DNA of 64,000 bases, from positions 20,760,267-20,824,266 of the forward strand of contig CM035431.1 in assembly GCA_020310875.1 (NCBI GenBank). The letters run 5' to 3'. Made by a program: the position numbers and the translations under genes. Every line of letters starts with the position of its first letter. Position 1 is the first letter of the stretch. The stretch is from Ceratopteris richardii. Its lineage: Eukaryota; Streptophyta; Polypodiopsida; Polypodiales; Pteridaceae. The notes beneath the pieces are model-generated. The model was not told the DNA's origin, searched no databases, and saw nothing but the letters and a program-made list of their open reading frames with translations. This document shows, in pieces, positions 55,201 to 64,000 of the stretch.

Positions 55201-58200
55201 GACAAACTCTGTCAAAGGGGAATTGCACTTCCAGGGCTTACTAGAACGATTAGAGCAGTTGGTAGACAAACCACAAGTTTTATTACCTCCACAGGCTCAA
55301 CCAGTTATTGAAAGAGGAAGCTCACCACCAATGGGAGCTTATGTTCCTAATTCCACAGATCCAGGAATACCTCCTTCAATTCAACAGTACTCTCAAGAAT
55401 TCTTGCGGGAAATACAAGAAGAGAAATGGGGCAAGGAGAAGGGTAATTCCCCTCCTATTCCTGAGGTTGATGATCTTCATGATCAATTTCCCCAAGACAT
55501 TCCATCTATTTACGGAGATGAAGCAGAACAACAAGAAGACGAAAGGTTAGATTTTGAATCTAATACCTTAGAAGAACTGCCTCAGTTTCCAGGCCCATGG
55601 GAATCTGAATCTCTCCAGATTAGAGCTCCCACAATACTAGTAAGAAATGAAGACTCAGTGGTTCCAAGGAACACAGATGTCGTGAAGAACACTAAGGTTC
55701 AGTGTCATCTCACTGTAGAAGAGCTGCTCAAAGCAAAACCTGAGCTTTGGAATCATGTGAAGGATCAGGTTCCAGAACTTGATTCCAACATGCCAAAAGC
55801 AGGCTCCAAGCAAAGGGTACCAGAGATACCTCTAGACAAAATAGGGGACATGTGTGAGGGTGAAGAAGGTAATACTTATCTTCCAATCACCTACCAAGGT
55901 TACACAACCAAAGCAATCATAGATTCAGGTGCTGGTGTTGCTATTGCGACCACCTCCTTGTGGAAGCAATGGGGCAAGCCCACATTAAGACCAACTAGAA
56001 TGAAGCTTCAAATGGCTGATGGTCATTTTGAAAGACCTCTAGGATTGCTAGAAGGGATCACTCTAACCACTTGTGGTGTAGAGTTTGAGCACACATTTGC
56101 TATATGTGACTTTGAGAAAAATAATGTCTATGAGATGATCCTAGGAAGACCCTTCCTACGACAATTGCAAATAGTACAGGATTGGGGAACTAACTCCTTG
56201 TACTTACACCACTTAGGGGTCACCACCAAGGTCAATTTGAAGGATTACACCTTCAGAGATGTACCACCCCTACAGTGGAATTCTATCCACAAAGCGAAAG
56301 AAGATTCCATCTCTGTGCATTCTGAAAGTTCACCCGATCCATCATGGCTGCATGAAGATACTCATTTGTGGATGTGCAAGGTCGCAAAGGAAGAGGAAAA
56401 ACGTTTAAAGGCAAGAGAAGAAGGAACTTCGCTAGGAGATAGACCAGTTAGAGACCCAGCCTACACACCGATGATCTTTCCAGATGAGGAGTTTGAGCCT
56501 CATGGCTGGCCAGAAATCTTAGCCACCATGGACATTGTTGTCAATGAGGAACAGTGGACACCTCATTGTGATGAGGAGGGTTATGATATCTCAGTGTTCA
56601 TGTGTCAACCCTTGCTAGAAGAATGTGACCCTAGTGATGTCATAGAAGAAGAAGAGAATGATGATGATATGGAGTCTATTGTGATGGATAGTTGCTTTAA
56701 CTCAGAGCAGCACTATCTAGAAGATATAGGAGTGTTCACCCAGAAAGAAGAAGAACCTCTCACAAGTATTAAAACAGTAAACTCAAAGGATGGAAGTGAG
56801 AGTAGTCAAAAGAAAAAAAAAAGAAAAGCAGTGAAACAAGAAGAGGAGGAATCATTGTTTGAAGTACCAGAAAACTTCAAGAAATATGAAGTTGACGACC
56901 GCAAAATTTTGGTACGAATGCCTAAGAGAGAGGCCATCATAGGAGAATCATATGATAATAAAGAAAAGACCAAGAAGATTGTAGTGACCATTGAAGAGAA
57001 CGAAGAGAGATGCACATACATAGGAGATGACCTAAGTGCAAGAGAAGAAATGGAGCTCATAGCTCTATTAAGGGAATATAGGGATGTGTTTGCATGGCAC
57101 TATAGAGACTTGAAAGGGGTAGATCCAAGAATTTGCTCTCATACTATCCCCATGACTGCTGATGCTAAGCCCACCAAACAGAAGCCCTACACATATAATG
57201 ATACCTATGCAACCAAAATAAAAGAAGAAATTGATAGGTTGATTGAAGCTGGATTCATCTATGAGATTGAGCATACCGAATGGGTGTCCCCCATTGTTGT
57301 GGTACCCAAGAAGAACGGGAAGTTGCGAGTGTGTATTAACCTTAAAAAAGTTAATGCCGCTACGATTAGAGATAGTTATCCACTTCCAATCACAGAACAC
57401 CTATTGGAGCGTGTTGCAGGCAAGGAAGTTTATAGCTTCCTTGATGGGTTTTCAGGTTACAATCAAGTAGCCATTGCCCCAGAAGATCAACACAAAACAG
57501 CTTTTGCTACCGAGTGGGGAATCTTTGCATTTCGTGTGATGCCATTTGGGCTCACCAATGCACCTGCAACATTCCAAAGGCTCATGTGTCATGTCTTCAA
57601 AGAGTTCTTGCGAAAGAGCTTAGAAGTGTATGTGGATGATTTATGTGCTCATTCCCAAGAAAGAAGGTTTCACATCCCTGAGCTCAGACAAATCTTCAAC
57701 AAGTGTAGAGAATATCGAGTGTGTCTGAACCCAGAAAAGTGTGTGTTTATGGTGCGTCAAGGTAAAATCTTAGGTCATATTGTTTCTAAGAATGGAATCT
57801 CAACAGATGAAGATAAGGTGCGAGCCATAGCGGAGCTACCAAGGCCAAGGAATATTAAAGAGGTACAAGCCTTCATGGGCCATTGTGGATACTACCGTAG
57901 GTTTATCCACATGTACGCGATCATAGCTAGACCCCTTTATGCCTTGTTGTCTAATTTTGAGTGGAACGACGAATGCGAGAATTCTTTCAACGAACTGAAG
58001 AAACGTTTGTGCACGACACCAATACTCACCACTCCTGATTGGAATAAACCCTTCCATGTCCATGTGGATGCATCCAATCATGCCATAGGATGTGTGCTAG
58101 CACAACCCACAAGTGAAGGAAACTTAGATTTGCCCATAGCATATGCTAGTAGACAGCTCAATGCAGCTGAACAGAACTATACCACAACTGAGCGAGAGGG

Positions 58201-60937
58201 CTTAGGCATGGTATATGCTGTGAAGAAGTTTAGACACTATTTATTGGCCAACAAGTTCAAGTTTTTTACTGATCATCAAGCTTTGTTATATTTGGTCAAT
58301 AAACCTTGCAATATTGGACGCTTAGTAAGATGGTTCCTCTTACTAATGGAATATGACTTTGAAGTTGTTGTCAGGAAAGGTAGAACCCACCTTCGGGCAG
58401 ATCACCTTTCTCGCATCACTTCAGGAGAGTCACCGCAAGGAGTGTCTGACGAATTACCCGATGCTTATCTGTTCAATTTAGAAGTTATTCCTAAATGGGC
58501 AAATAAGTTGGTACCAGTCCTAACCTTTGGCCCTGCAAATAAGAATGTGAAAACATCACAAGAAGAAATCGTAAAATCACAAAAATATCACATATTAGCA
58601 GGAAGCATGTACAAACAAGATACTGAGGGTGTATTAGCTTGTTGTGTGGAGGATGATGAACATAGTAGTTGGCTGCAACAAGCCCATGAAGGAATGTTAG
58701 GAAATCACTATTCTAAACAACGAACATTGCAGAATCTAAAGCGTTTAGGAGTGTATTGGCCTAGCATGGACAAAGAAATACATGAGTGGATTAAGAATTG
58801 TCCAAGGTGCAGAGAGAGACCTCCAGTGGAGCATGCGACCCTTTATCAAGTGTCATTAATTCCAGATTGGAGTGCTCCATTGGTAGAGTTTATGAGATCG
58901 GGAAGATTACCCAAAGAGGCTAGTCTAGCAAGAAGACGAAGCATGGAGCAAGAGGCTCAAGGCTACGCCTTAGTAGAGGACAACCTATACCGAAGAGGCA
59001 AAGATGGTTACTTAAGACTATGCGTTCATGAATCAGACTATTTAAAGGTCTTAGAGACTGCACACAGCGGTGTTGCAGGTGGACATTTTGGTCCTGACCG
59101 AGTGATCAAGACCATTCTATTCTCAGGACTTTGGTGGCCCTCTCTTCATATGGACGCACATACCTATGTGAAGAAATGTGACACATGCCAACGTGCACAA
59201 TATCCAGTGAGAAAAGACGAGATGCCCTTGAGGCCAATGATGGGAGGACGTGCATTTTCAAAGTGGGGCATAGACTTCATAGGTCCTATTAACCCCCCAG
59301 CTAAAAACTCCCATGCAGAGTACATCATTGTAGCCACAGATTACCTTACAAAGTGGGTAGAAGTCAAAGCCACAACAAAGAATGATGCTCAGACTACGGC
59401 TAAGTTCTTATTCGAGAATGTGTTCACGAGATATGGACTACCAATAGAGTTGGTGAGCGATAGAGGCACACACTTCTTGAATGAAGTCATTGAAAATCTT
59501 CTCCAAGAATTCTTGGTGATACATAAGAAATCTGCCCCCTATCACCCACAAGCCAACGGACAAGCCGAGAGTACCAATAAGATCCTCTGTAACGTATTGA
59601 CAAAACTGGTAAATAATAAACGCTCTGATTGGGACAAACAACTTCATCATGCTGTTTGGGCTTATCGAGTTGCCTACAAAACGGTACTCAATGCCACCCC
59701 ATTTCAGATGGTCTTCGGACAGAATGCTGTGCTACCATTAGATTTCTTAATCCCTGCCTTAAAAGTAGCACAAGAGTATGAGTGGAATGGGCATGAATTG
59801 TCCTCTAGGATCTTTGATCTCGAACGCTTGGGTGAGACGAGGCTACGAGCGGCAGCAGGCATCTACGCTGCAAAGAAGAGGCAAAAGGCTTACTTTGATG
59901 CACACATCAAGGATAAGGGATTGAAAGAGGGAGATCTAGTGTTGGTATACACACTAAAACAACATGCCCGTAAGTTGGAAAAAAGAGGATACGGACCCAT
60001 GATCATTAATAGAATTTCCACTAGTGGTGCAGTTCAGTTGGCCACTCTAGAAGGAGATATCTTGCCAAACTATATTAGTGGCTGTAGAGTAAAGCTATAT
60101 CAAGAACCTCTTACTGAGGATATGCTAATGAGACTCAACACTGCTAAGAAGCGAAAAGAAGAAGAGTTAAGAGTGAGAGAAGAAGCACAGGTAGAGGCCA
60201 GGGAGCGTATTAGGCGAAATAAGTTAAGGCGATTAGGCCTAGAGGTCAACTCAAAAGCCACAAAATATCACATGGATATGTGTCAGAAGTCAGGCATAGC
60301 AACTTCTCAGGTCATTAACCGAAGACCCTTTGTGACCATAGAGATAGGACAAGGGAAGGGTGCAAGGATGGTGAAAGCATTGATTGACTCAGGTGCAGCA
60401 AGTAGTGCAGTTAGACTTTCCTACTGCCAAGACTTGGGGTTGAACATCAATCCCATAGAAGCTTATCTCATAGAATTGGGAGGTGTGGAAACCCCTTGTT
60501 TGGGCGAGGTGGAACTTCCCATCTACCTTCAAGATGTTCCAATGAAAGTCAAAGCGCTAGTATGTCAAGATGAGAACCTTACAGAACCACTTGTCTTGGG
60601 TCAAGATTGGATCTATGACCATGCAGTTAACTTAAACCTAAGAAGTCAAATTCTTCAAGTTTGGGTACAGGAACAATGCATTACATTAGAATTAGAGAAC
60701 TGCATGCTCCTAAATCATGGCACCACACACTCTCTTAGTTCTTCCAAGACTAATCATATGAAAGAAGATGTTGTATGTGTCAAAAGCTCTATGATGCAGA
60801 AGGAGTCAATCGTGGAAGACCAGGTTCGAAGGCGGGTGGATCTTTCTTCTTCTCCAAAGAATCAAGTAGCCACAGTAGTGAGTCCACCACACAAGCAAAC
60901 ACAACCGTTCACGACAACTGCTACATCAAATAAATAG
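52241..60937 (+). CDS. gag-pol: Element C gag-pol polyprotein, 2,898 aa
   Basis: One uninterrupted ORF. Domains by approximate residue: N-terminal segment 1-340; gag capsid-like 345-505 (YFDGSRDPYDHVAEF); four CCHC-type knuckles at 556, 583, 750 and 780 (CYTCGGDHMANVC, CFRCQGDHFIRDC, CPDCGKDHLPRDC and a less regular one); coiled coil ~870-893; protease 1 with IDSGAG at 1,226 and LGRPFL at 1,302; RT 1,650-1,840 with YVDD at 1,797; RNase H 1,938-2,055 (VDASNHAIG, TDHQALLYL); integrase HHCC 2,270-2,320, DDE acids near 2,342, 2,405, 2,441; a KRGYGPMIINRI domain ~2,585; protease-like 2 with IDSGAA at 2,714 and LGQDWIYD at 2,785. No chromodomain. Confidence 0.95.
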   Translation: MNLRSGRHLGKDKQSIRSSEASVNHTSKSWAQQISGHLLLSSDTSDSEMSFSMGKPTGGSGTAHLQTPEGPYKTQLEYIRTNQLGARIYEDGLRRSVVQLKNPDQSFGLEHPVVKFEEGSYIDKEGTMYVVTNLPDRTDEFGNVIPENEIGDLEQGNVGQGPQTPRGKSVLTRVITPDWIPQDNKSIELFLNRETEEAFWRFKPDQPSQLGIVIIYEFKDPEIPGKVVYLDNTSEKIFLVTEHDRHAYTWKNELIFPPPRSNVSHGLQGVGSSHAHEAQRERTRERPEVSFAHTVGRNRSGFENERSERERYQAHRQKRDEHDFPLPRPREHPRTLRPTQVIKAMKNYFDGSRDPYDHVAEFKQVLRAEQVEDLFTQYEAFGLTLKGTALAWFQPLSSRNYRDIGQLLDEFIVEFSKSGIRHNTSSLIHSFKQTPQETVRLAGRRFRQYLERCPAPELPTPAKQVALFLDGLLSTKLRSYVYLKEPRSIEECVRTCIDIEDNLGEELGLSKLYKDSDSSTSQTSKISTEIEEIVEQVAKKLGVQNKQTQRVTSVNRCYTCGGDHMANVCPMQNQNIRERNAPYCTIERKYTNHTAQDCPYNRQAVRQNYQQPYPQGRYENQYQQPYYRPQQQYQVPYRPQPVLGNQPPAPTNVIPVKYAGGEENPNRALVPLTPFMPDNDSHAHCSDYSHEGSPHAYYTESPEHSEIYSYQYEVPPMEQNWEPEYSNVMYTNPNPRPQLRQMRPQTPRGSCFRCQGDHFIRDCPHPPSPSQGQAITIQAFCPDCGKDHLPRDCPRNPSSAPKITPINVVGLVADSSSSSSNVAPIQAVTRAQALKQDKPVEQSESSESGEPSKRKTRTWKDTREKTNRKWNKKLLELEESLKEAKTKIEDIASQSSSHAETPSTPPHPTPPPIVNRPQPGSVLADPTPEGLDMMFKAYQARLQEGPTAANLDKSYPRADLEIERMKMCMKMVEQAQAILETSQKFNQTNSVKGELHFQGLLERLEQLVDKPQVLLPPQAQPVIERGSSPPMGAYVPNSTDPGIPPSIQQYSQEFLREIQEEKWGKEKGNSPPIPEVDDLHDQFPQDIPSIYGDEAEQQEDERLDFESNTLEELPQFPGPWESESLQIRAPTILVRNEDSVVPRNTDVVKNTKVQCHLTVEELLKAKPELWNHVKDQVPELDSNMPKAGSKQRVPEIPLDKIGDMCEGEEGNTYLPITYQGYTTKAIIDSGAGVAIATTSLWKQWGKPTLRPTRMKLQMADGHFERPLGLLEGITLTTCGVEFEHTFAICDFEKNNVYEMILGRPFLRQLQIVQDWGTNSLYLHHLGVTTKVNLKDYTFRDVPPLQWNSIHKAKEDSISVHSESSPDPSWLHEDTHLWMCKVAKEEEKRLKAREEGTSLGDRPVRDPAYTPMIFPDEEFEPHGWPEILATMDIVVNEEQWTPHCDEEGYDISVFMCQPLLEECDPSDVIEEEENDDDMESIVMDSCFNSEQHYLEDIGVFTQKEEEPLTSIKTVNSKDGSESSQKKKKRKAVKQEEEESLFEVPENFKKYEVDDRKILVRMPKREAIIGESYDNKEKTKKIVVTIEENEERCTYIGDDLSAREEMELIALLREYRDVFAWHYRDLKGVDPRICSHTIPMTADAKPTKQKPYTYNDTYATKIKEEIDRLIEAGFIYEIEHTEWVSPIVVVPKKNGKLRVCINLKKVNAATIRDSYPLPITEHLLERVAGKEVYSFLDGFSGYNQVAIAPEDQHKTAFATEWGIFAFRVMPFGLTNAPATFQRLMCHVFKEFLRKSLEVYVDDLCAHSQERRFHIPELRQIFNKCREYRVCLNPEKCVFMVRQGKILGHIVSKNGISTDEDKVRAIAELPRPRNIKEVQAFMGHCGYYRRFIHMYAIIARPLYALLSNFEWNDECENSFNELKKRLCTTPILTTPDWNKPFHVHVDASNHAIGCVLAQPTSEGNLDLPIAYASRQLNAAEQNYTTTEREGLGMVYAVKKFRHYLLANKFKFFTDHQALLYLVNKPCNIGRLVRWFLLLMEYDFEVVVRKGRTHLRADHLSRITSGESPQGVSDELPDAYLFNLEVIPKWANKLVPVLTFGPANKNVKTSQEEIVKSQKYHILAGSMYKQDTEGVLACCVEDDEHSSWLQQAHEGMLGNHYSKQRTLQNLKRLGVYWPSMDKEIHEWIKNCPRCRERPPVEHATLYQVSLIPDWSAPLVEFMRSGRLPKEASLARRRSMEQEAQGYALVEDNLYRRGKDGYLRLCVHESDYLKVLETAHSGVAGGHFGPDRVIKTILFSGLWWPSLHMDAHTYVKKCDTCQRAQYPVRKDEMPLRPMMGGRAFSKWGIDFIGPINPPAKNSHAEYIIVATDYLTKWVEVKATTKNDAQTTAKFLFENVFTRYGLPIELVSDRGTHFLNEVIENLLQEFLVIHKKSAPYHPQANGQAESTNKILCNVLTKLVNNKRSDWDKQLHHAVWAYRVAYKTVLNATPFQMVFGQNAVLPLDFLIPALKVAQEYEWNGHELSSRIFDLERLGETRLRAAAGIYAAKKRQKAYFDAHIKDKGLKEGDLVLVYTLKQHARKLEKRGYGPMIINRISTSGAVQLATLEGDILPNYISGCRVKLYQEPLTEDMLMRLNTAKKRKEEELRVREEAQVEARERIRRNKLRRLGLEVNSKATKYHMDMCQKSGIATSQVINRRPFVTIEIGQGKGARMVKALIDSGAASSAVRLSYCQDLGLNINPIEAYLIELGGVETPCLGEVELPIYLQDVPMKVKALVCQDENLTEPLVLGQDWIYDHAVNLNLRSQILQVWVQEQCITLELENCMLLNHGTTHSLSSSKTNHMKEDVVCVKSSMMQKESIVEDQVRRRVDLSSSPKNQVATVVSPPHKQTQPFTTTATSNK

Positions 60938-60967
60938 ACACCATTCGATAAAAAAGCAGTTCCGAGC

Positions 60968-61531
60968 ATGAAGCAGATATGGGTACGCAAAGGAGAGCAA
61001 CCACCAGCCTTGCCCCCACAAATCCCATCCATGCACACCAACCAGGCCAGAAGACGAAGGAAGCAGCTCAGACAAGCTCAATCACAAGGTATCCAACAAG
61101 TTTGGGTGCCTAAGAAGTTAGCTGCAGCTCAACAAGGGCAATTACAGATGTGGGTACCTAAGAAGCTCCTACATCCACAACAACCTTTGTTCTCCCACAT
61201 GCAAAAGGTTTCAACAAAGAAGCCAAAAAGAGAAAAGGGTAAGAACCACGTACAGAGATCAAAGGAAGATCAAATCAGCTCTTCAACATTAGTAGGAAAA
61301 CATGCAAAAAGGATATGGGTTTGGAAGCCAAAAGTGCAAGTAGCCTCCACCGAACCAAAGCGTCAACCACACTGGATACCACAGTTCAGAAAGCATCCAA
61401 AGAGAAAGATGCCTGAAGTGACCTCTACAGTGCCAAATGATGTTCTAAAATGGACTCCAATAAGGAGGATTACATCAGTTCGAGACTCAATGGATACCTC
61501 CACCAAGGTCGGCATCAACATCCACAAATAA
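60968..61531 (+). CDS. Element C IWVPK-tail ORF, 187 aa
   Basis: Starts MKQIWVRKGEQPPALPP shortly after the polyprotein. Very basic (Lys/Arg/Gln/Pro). A tryptophan motif recurs about every 20-35 residues: QIWVRKG, QVWVPKK, QMWVPKK, RIWVWKPK, HWIPQFRK, KWTPIRR. Equivalent tails occur in D (inside the protease-2 ORF), F and E. Such a basic tail could bind nucleic acid or host chromatin, but I know of no proof. Whether it is made as part of pol or alone is open. Confidence 0.6.
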   Translation: MKQIWVRKGEQPPALPPQIPSMHTNQARRRRKQLRQAQSQGIQQVWVPKKLAAAQQGQLQMWVPKKLLHPQQPLFSHMQKVSTKKPKREKGKNHVQRSKEDQISSSTLVGKHAKRIWVWKPKVQVASTEPKRQPHWIPQFRKHPKRKMPEVTSTVPNDVLKWTPIRRITSVRDSMDTSTKVGINIHK

Positions 61532-61751
61532 CATCGAAAGCCTCGAACGAGCGACAACCATGTGCTCCTTGCACAACCCTGTCTTTTGCACCATTCAGGT
61601 CATGCATTTCCAAAGTATGCATTAATATAGGGCCACATTACACGGCCGTGCATAGACACACTTGAGAATCCCAAGCACAAGAGCACATTGACATAGGTCA
61701 AATATTTCTATTGATACTAACTTTTGTGTTCTTGTTTTGTGCTATTTTTTC

Positions 61752-61785
<34 letters not shown>

Positions 61786-62442
61786 AGAGAGAGCTTGTTC
61801 CTAGATTTGGCTTATGGAACATGAATGAGTCATGCTTAGGTGGACCATCAACCAGGGCATTCATTGACAATGATAAACCAACCAATGGTCCATCATGATG
61901 AAAGGTGTACAACACGAAGAGATCCGCATCGACTGACCTTTCCTTATGGTAAGAATCTTCTACTTGGACCACAACCATGATAGTTTGGGAAACCTCTTCG
62001 TCAGCATACCCTTGAGCACTTAGCTCAAGGCCCGCAATTTTTGCACCATGCTCTTCCAATGCATTTTCCAAGTAAGCATGCGTAGGGCTACATTACAAGG
62101 CCGTGCACAAGGCACATACTTTTTTCAACCTAGGCACGAACACACTTACCCTTCATTCATTATGGGTTATGAGTAGTTGGCATGACTGCTCTCAACGTCA
62201 TCTTTGGAAGAGCTAGCGGACGTCATGGGAACAACATCCATATCTCGGAAGCAAATTGAAGCCAGTAGTTGCTCCAAATCACTCTTGACAACCTCTTTTG
62301 AGCCACTTGCAGTTTTAAAAGCTCACAACGACACATTCTTGCTGGAATCCAACGAACCAGCTCACACAATGGACGTACACCACCTCTCAAAGCACTACAT
62401 GGAACAACCCTTCCAACAAGGGTCTGTCAGGGACGACAGACT
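61532..62442 (+). other. Element C 3' UTR
   Basis: Noncoding in the sense direction. Holds AGGGCCACATTACACGGCCG (61,630-61,650), repeated in shorter form at 62,090, an A30-type homopolymer with (GA)n at 61,755-61,793, and a 109-codon antisense ORF (62,071-61,742). Blocks are shared with F and E. Confidence 0.6.
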
Positions 62443-62457
62443 CGAGAGGGGGGGGAG
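62443..62457 (+). promoter_or_regulatory. Element C polypurine tract
   Basis: GAGAGGGGGGGGAG directly before the 3' LTR start at 62,458. Confidence 0.88.
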
Positions 62458-63066
62458 TGTTGAAGCTCAAAGTCAAGGACAAAGCATGGAAGCACATCAA
62501 AAGGTGGACACACAAGGAAAGGGAGCAAGTAGGGAGCTCCAAGAAGTGTATGTCAAATTTTCAGAAGAATCCCCTACAAAAATAGTGATTTTCATCACTA
62601 AAAAACATTGTAAATACCATTATCTATTTTTAGTAACTCCATTTTGTTCAAGCCGAGGAGTCCTCGAGCTTGAGGAGTATTAGAAGTACCATCGTACCAA
62701 TTTTCATAATTTTTAGACTTCGTTTGAGCCCTCAAATAAGCCCTGGAACCTAATTTTTAACTAGGCCGGACACTAGGTCTGGACAAGGCCAAAACTAGTC
62801 AAAAAACTATAAAAAGAGCTAGAGAGCTCATTTTTGGGGTTAGCTTGTCAGAGAATAGAACTTTTGTAAGAGAACTCTTTTGCAATCTAAGCTTTCCATC
62901 GTTCCTCTCTTTGATCTTACTTTGTGCGCGTGTGTGCGTATGTGTGTGCATGTTTGTGTGCTTTCACTCACGCACTTGTGCCTTCACTTGCTCGTGGTCT
63001 TCATACCGGTCCTCACGTCTCCGCGGATTGACAAGTAAAGGAGGTGGTGCTTACGCTTGAGCTACA
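62458..63066 (+). repeat. Element C 3' LTR
   Basis: 609 bp, same as the 5' LTR apart from one site I noticed (GGACAAGGCC here, GGACAGGGCC there). Followed by GTCGG. Confidence 0.95.
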
Positions 63067-64000
63067 GTCGGCATCAAGAAGTCCAAAGGAAGCATAGCAT
63101 TCTGACCAAAAACCATCTGAAAGGGAGTTGCATTGAGTACGGTCTTGTAGGCCACTCGATATGCCCAAACAGCGTGGTGTAACTGTTTGTCCCAATCTGA
63201 ACGTTTGTTGTTCACGAGTTTCGTCAGTACGTTACAAAGGATCTTATTAGTGCTTTCAGCCTGACCATTGGCCTGAGGATGATATGGTGCGGATTTCTTG
63301 TGAATCACCATAAAATCCTGTAACAAATATTCAATGACTTGGTTTAGAAAGTGAGTGCCTCGATCGCTCACTAACTCTATAGGCAGTCCATATCTTGTAA
63401 AGACATTCTCAAATAAGAATTTTGCAGTTGTGTGTGCATCATTCTTTTTCGTGGCTTTTGCCTCTACCCATTTCGTAAGATAATCTGTTGCAACAATAAT
63501 GTATTCCGCATGTGTACCTTTTGCAGGGGGGTTAATGGGTCCTACAAAGTCTATACCCCACTTAGAAAATGCACGTCCGCCCATCATGGGTTTCAATGGC
63601 ATTTCGTCTCTGCGAGTAGGAAACTGAGTTCTTTGGCACACATCGCATCTCTTGACATAGGTATGAGCATCCATGTGAAGAGTGGGCCACCATAATCCTG
63701 CAAAGAGGATGGCTTTGATTATCCTATCGGGTCCAAAATGACCTCCTACAACACCTTGGTGTGCAGTCTCTAGTATGCTCAGATAATCGCTCTCATGAAC
63801 ACATTGTCTTAGATATCCATCTCGTCCTCTTTTGTATAGGTTATCGCCAATAAGTGAATAATCTTGAGCTTCCTGCTCTAGACTGCGTTGTCGAGCTAAG
63901 GTCATGCCTTGAGGGAATGTGTTCGTCCTCAAGTATGTCACTAATGGTTCACTCTAGTCTCGTGTGAGAGACACGTGATATAATGTAGCATGCTCTACTG
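63067..64000 (-). CDS. int: Element D integrase, main part (partial)
   Basis: Reading from the right window edge on the minus strand: linker, HHCC domain (HQGVVGGHFGPDRIIKA ... CDVCQRTQ), DDE core (KWGIDFVGP, VSDRGTHFLN, NGQAESTNK), then FQMVFGQNAMLPLDFLMP up to the element C insertion. About 90% like C here. The active-site acids are present. Confidence 0.9.

Larger units (their letters stand above)
49945..63066 (+). mobile_element. Element C: complete-looking young Ty3/Gypsy element (Athila-like)
   Basis: 13,122 bp. Both LTRs are 609 bp (49,945-50,553; 62,458-63,066); I saw a single difference between them. Perfect GTCGG duplications flank it (49,940-49,944; 63,067-63,071). Primer site, leader minisatellite, 2,898-codon gag-pol, a further 187-codon tail ORF, 3' UTR and polypurine tract follow in order. 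It looks whole and is very young. It has no accessory gene, unlike D, in whose integrase it lies. Confidence 0.96.
42667..64000 (-). mobile_element. Element D: C-family Gypsy with 3' accessory genes, 3' half, split by C
   Basis: Minus strand. From the right edge: integrase (64,000-63,067), element C inserted with GTCGG duplicated, integrase C-terminus (49,944-49,636), second protease and IWVPK tail (49,635-47,983), splice-acceptor block, accessory ORFs (47,751-44,224 and 44,181-43,327), polypurine tract and 3' LTR (43,288-42,667). The upstream half lies beyond the window. The visible coding parts have few breaks (two or three besides C), so D was intact recently. Confidence 0.9.

Noticed and set aside
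61755-61793. Poly-A tail of a LINE or SINE
   Set aside because: It lies inside the 3' UTR of C at a place where F has a shorter A/GA tract, with no target duplication.

Overview
The window is plant nuclear DNA made almost wholly of LTR retrotransposons. I find no host gene, rRNA or intact tRNA. The evidence for a plant is the set of families: Ty3/Gypsy elements without a chromodomain, of Athila/Tat style, with primer sites matching tRNA-Asp; a Ty1/Copia gag with a TGGTATCA primer site; and plant-type 3' accessory ORFs. A large-genome plant such as a fern or gymnosperm is my guess; the species cannot be read from this sequence. Letters A-J below are my own labels.

Left half (1-38,000): one nest of insertions. 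Element G (minus, 35,505-~37,990) holds E (minus, LTR at 34,882-35,504). E holds F (plus, 27,376-33,117). F holds B (minus, 1-2,383 and 26,669-27,375, running off the left edge). B holds A (plus, 2,384-26,668, two 568-bp LTRs). Inside the gag region of A sits a 14.8-kb array (4,730-19,503). It has five units of exactly 2,757 bp, each a 989-bp LTR plus an accessory ORF and no gag or pol, closed by a sixth LTR. The array shows a two-unit (5,514-bp) higher-order pattern.

Middle (38,000-42,666): older debris. H is a decayed accessory ORF with its upstream splice-acceptor-like block. I is a 5' fragment of a Copia element. J is a minus-strand LTR with a short internal remnant.

Right half (42,667-64,000): element D (minus) is split by element C (plus, 49,945-63,066). 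C has 609-bp LTRs that look almost identical, a perfect GTCGG target duplication, a primer site, a polypurine tract and a 2,898-codon polyprotein. It looks whole and very young. D carries a 1,175-codon accessory ORF and a 284-codon ORF 3' of pol.

Recurring themes: (1) A, the array units, D and H all carry a 3' accessory gene with a helical N-terminal domain, and in A, the array and D this is followed by a low-complexity linker and a coiled coil; (2) C, D and F have a second retropepsin-like domain after integrase, then a tail with repeated IWVPK-type motifs; (3) leaders of B and C carry different minisatellites that share the core AATCGCGAT; (4) accessory ORFs in D and H follow a conserved branch-point/acceptor block, while those in A and the array follow a TATA box.
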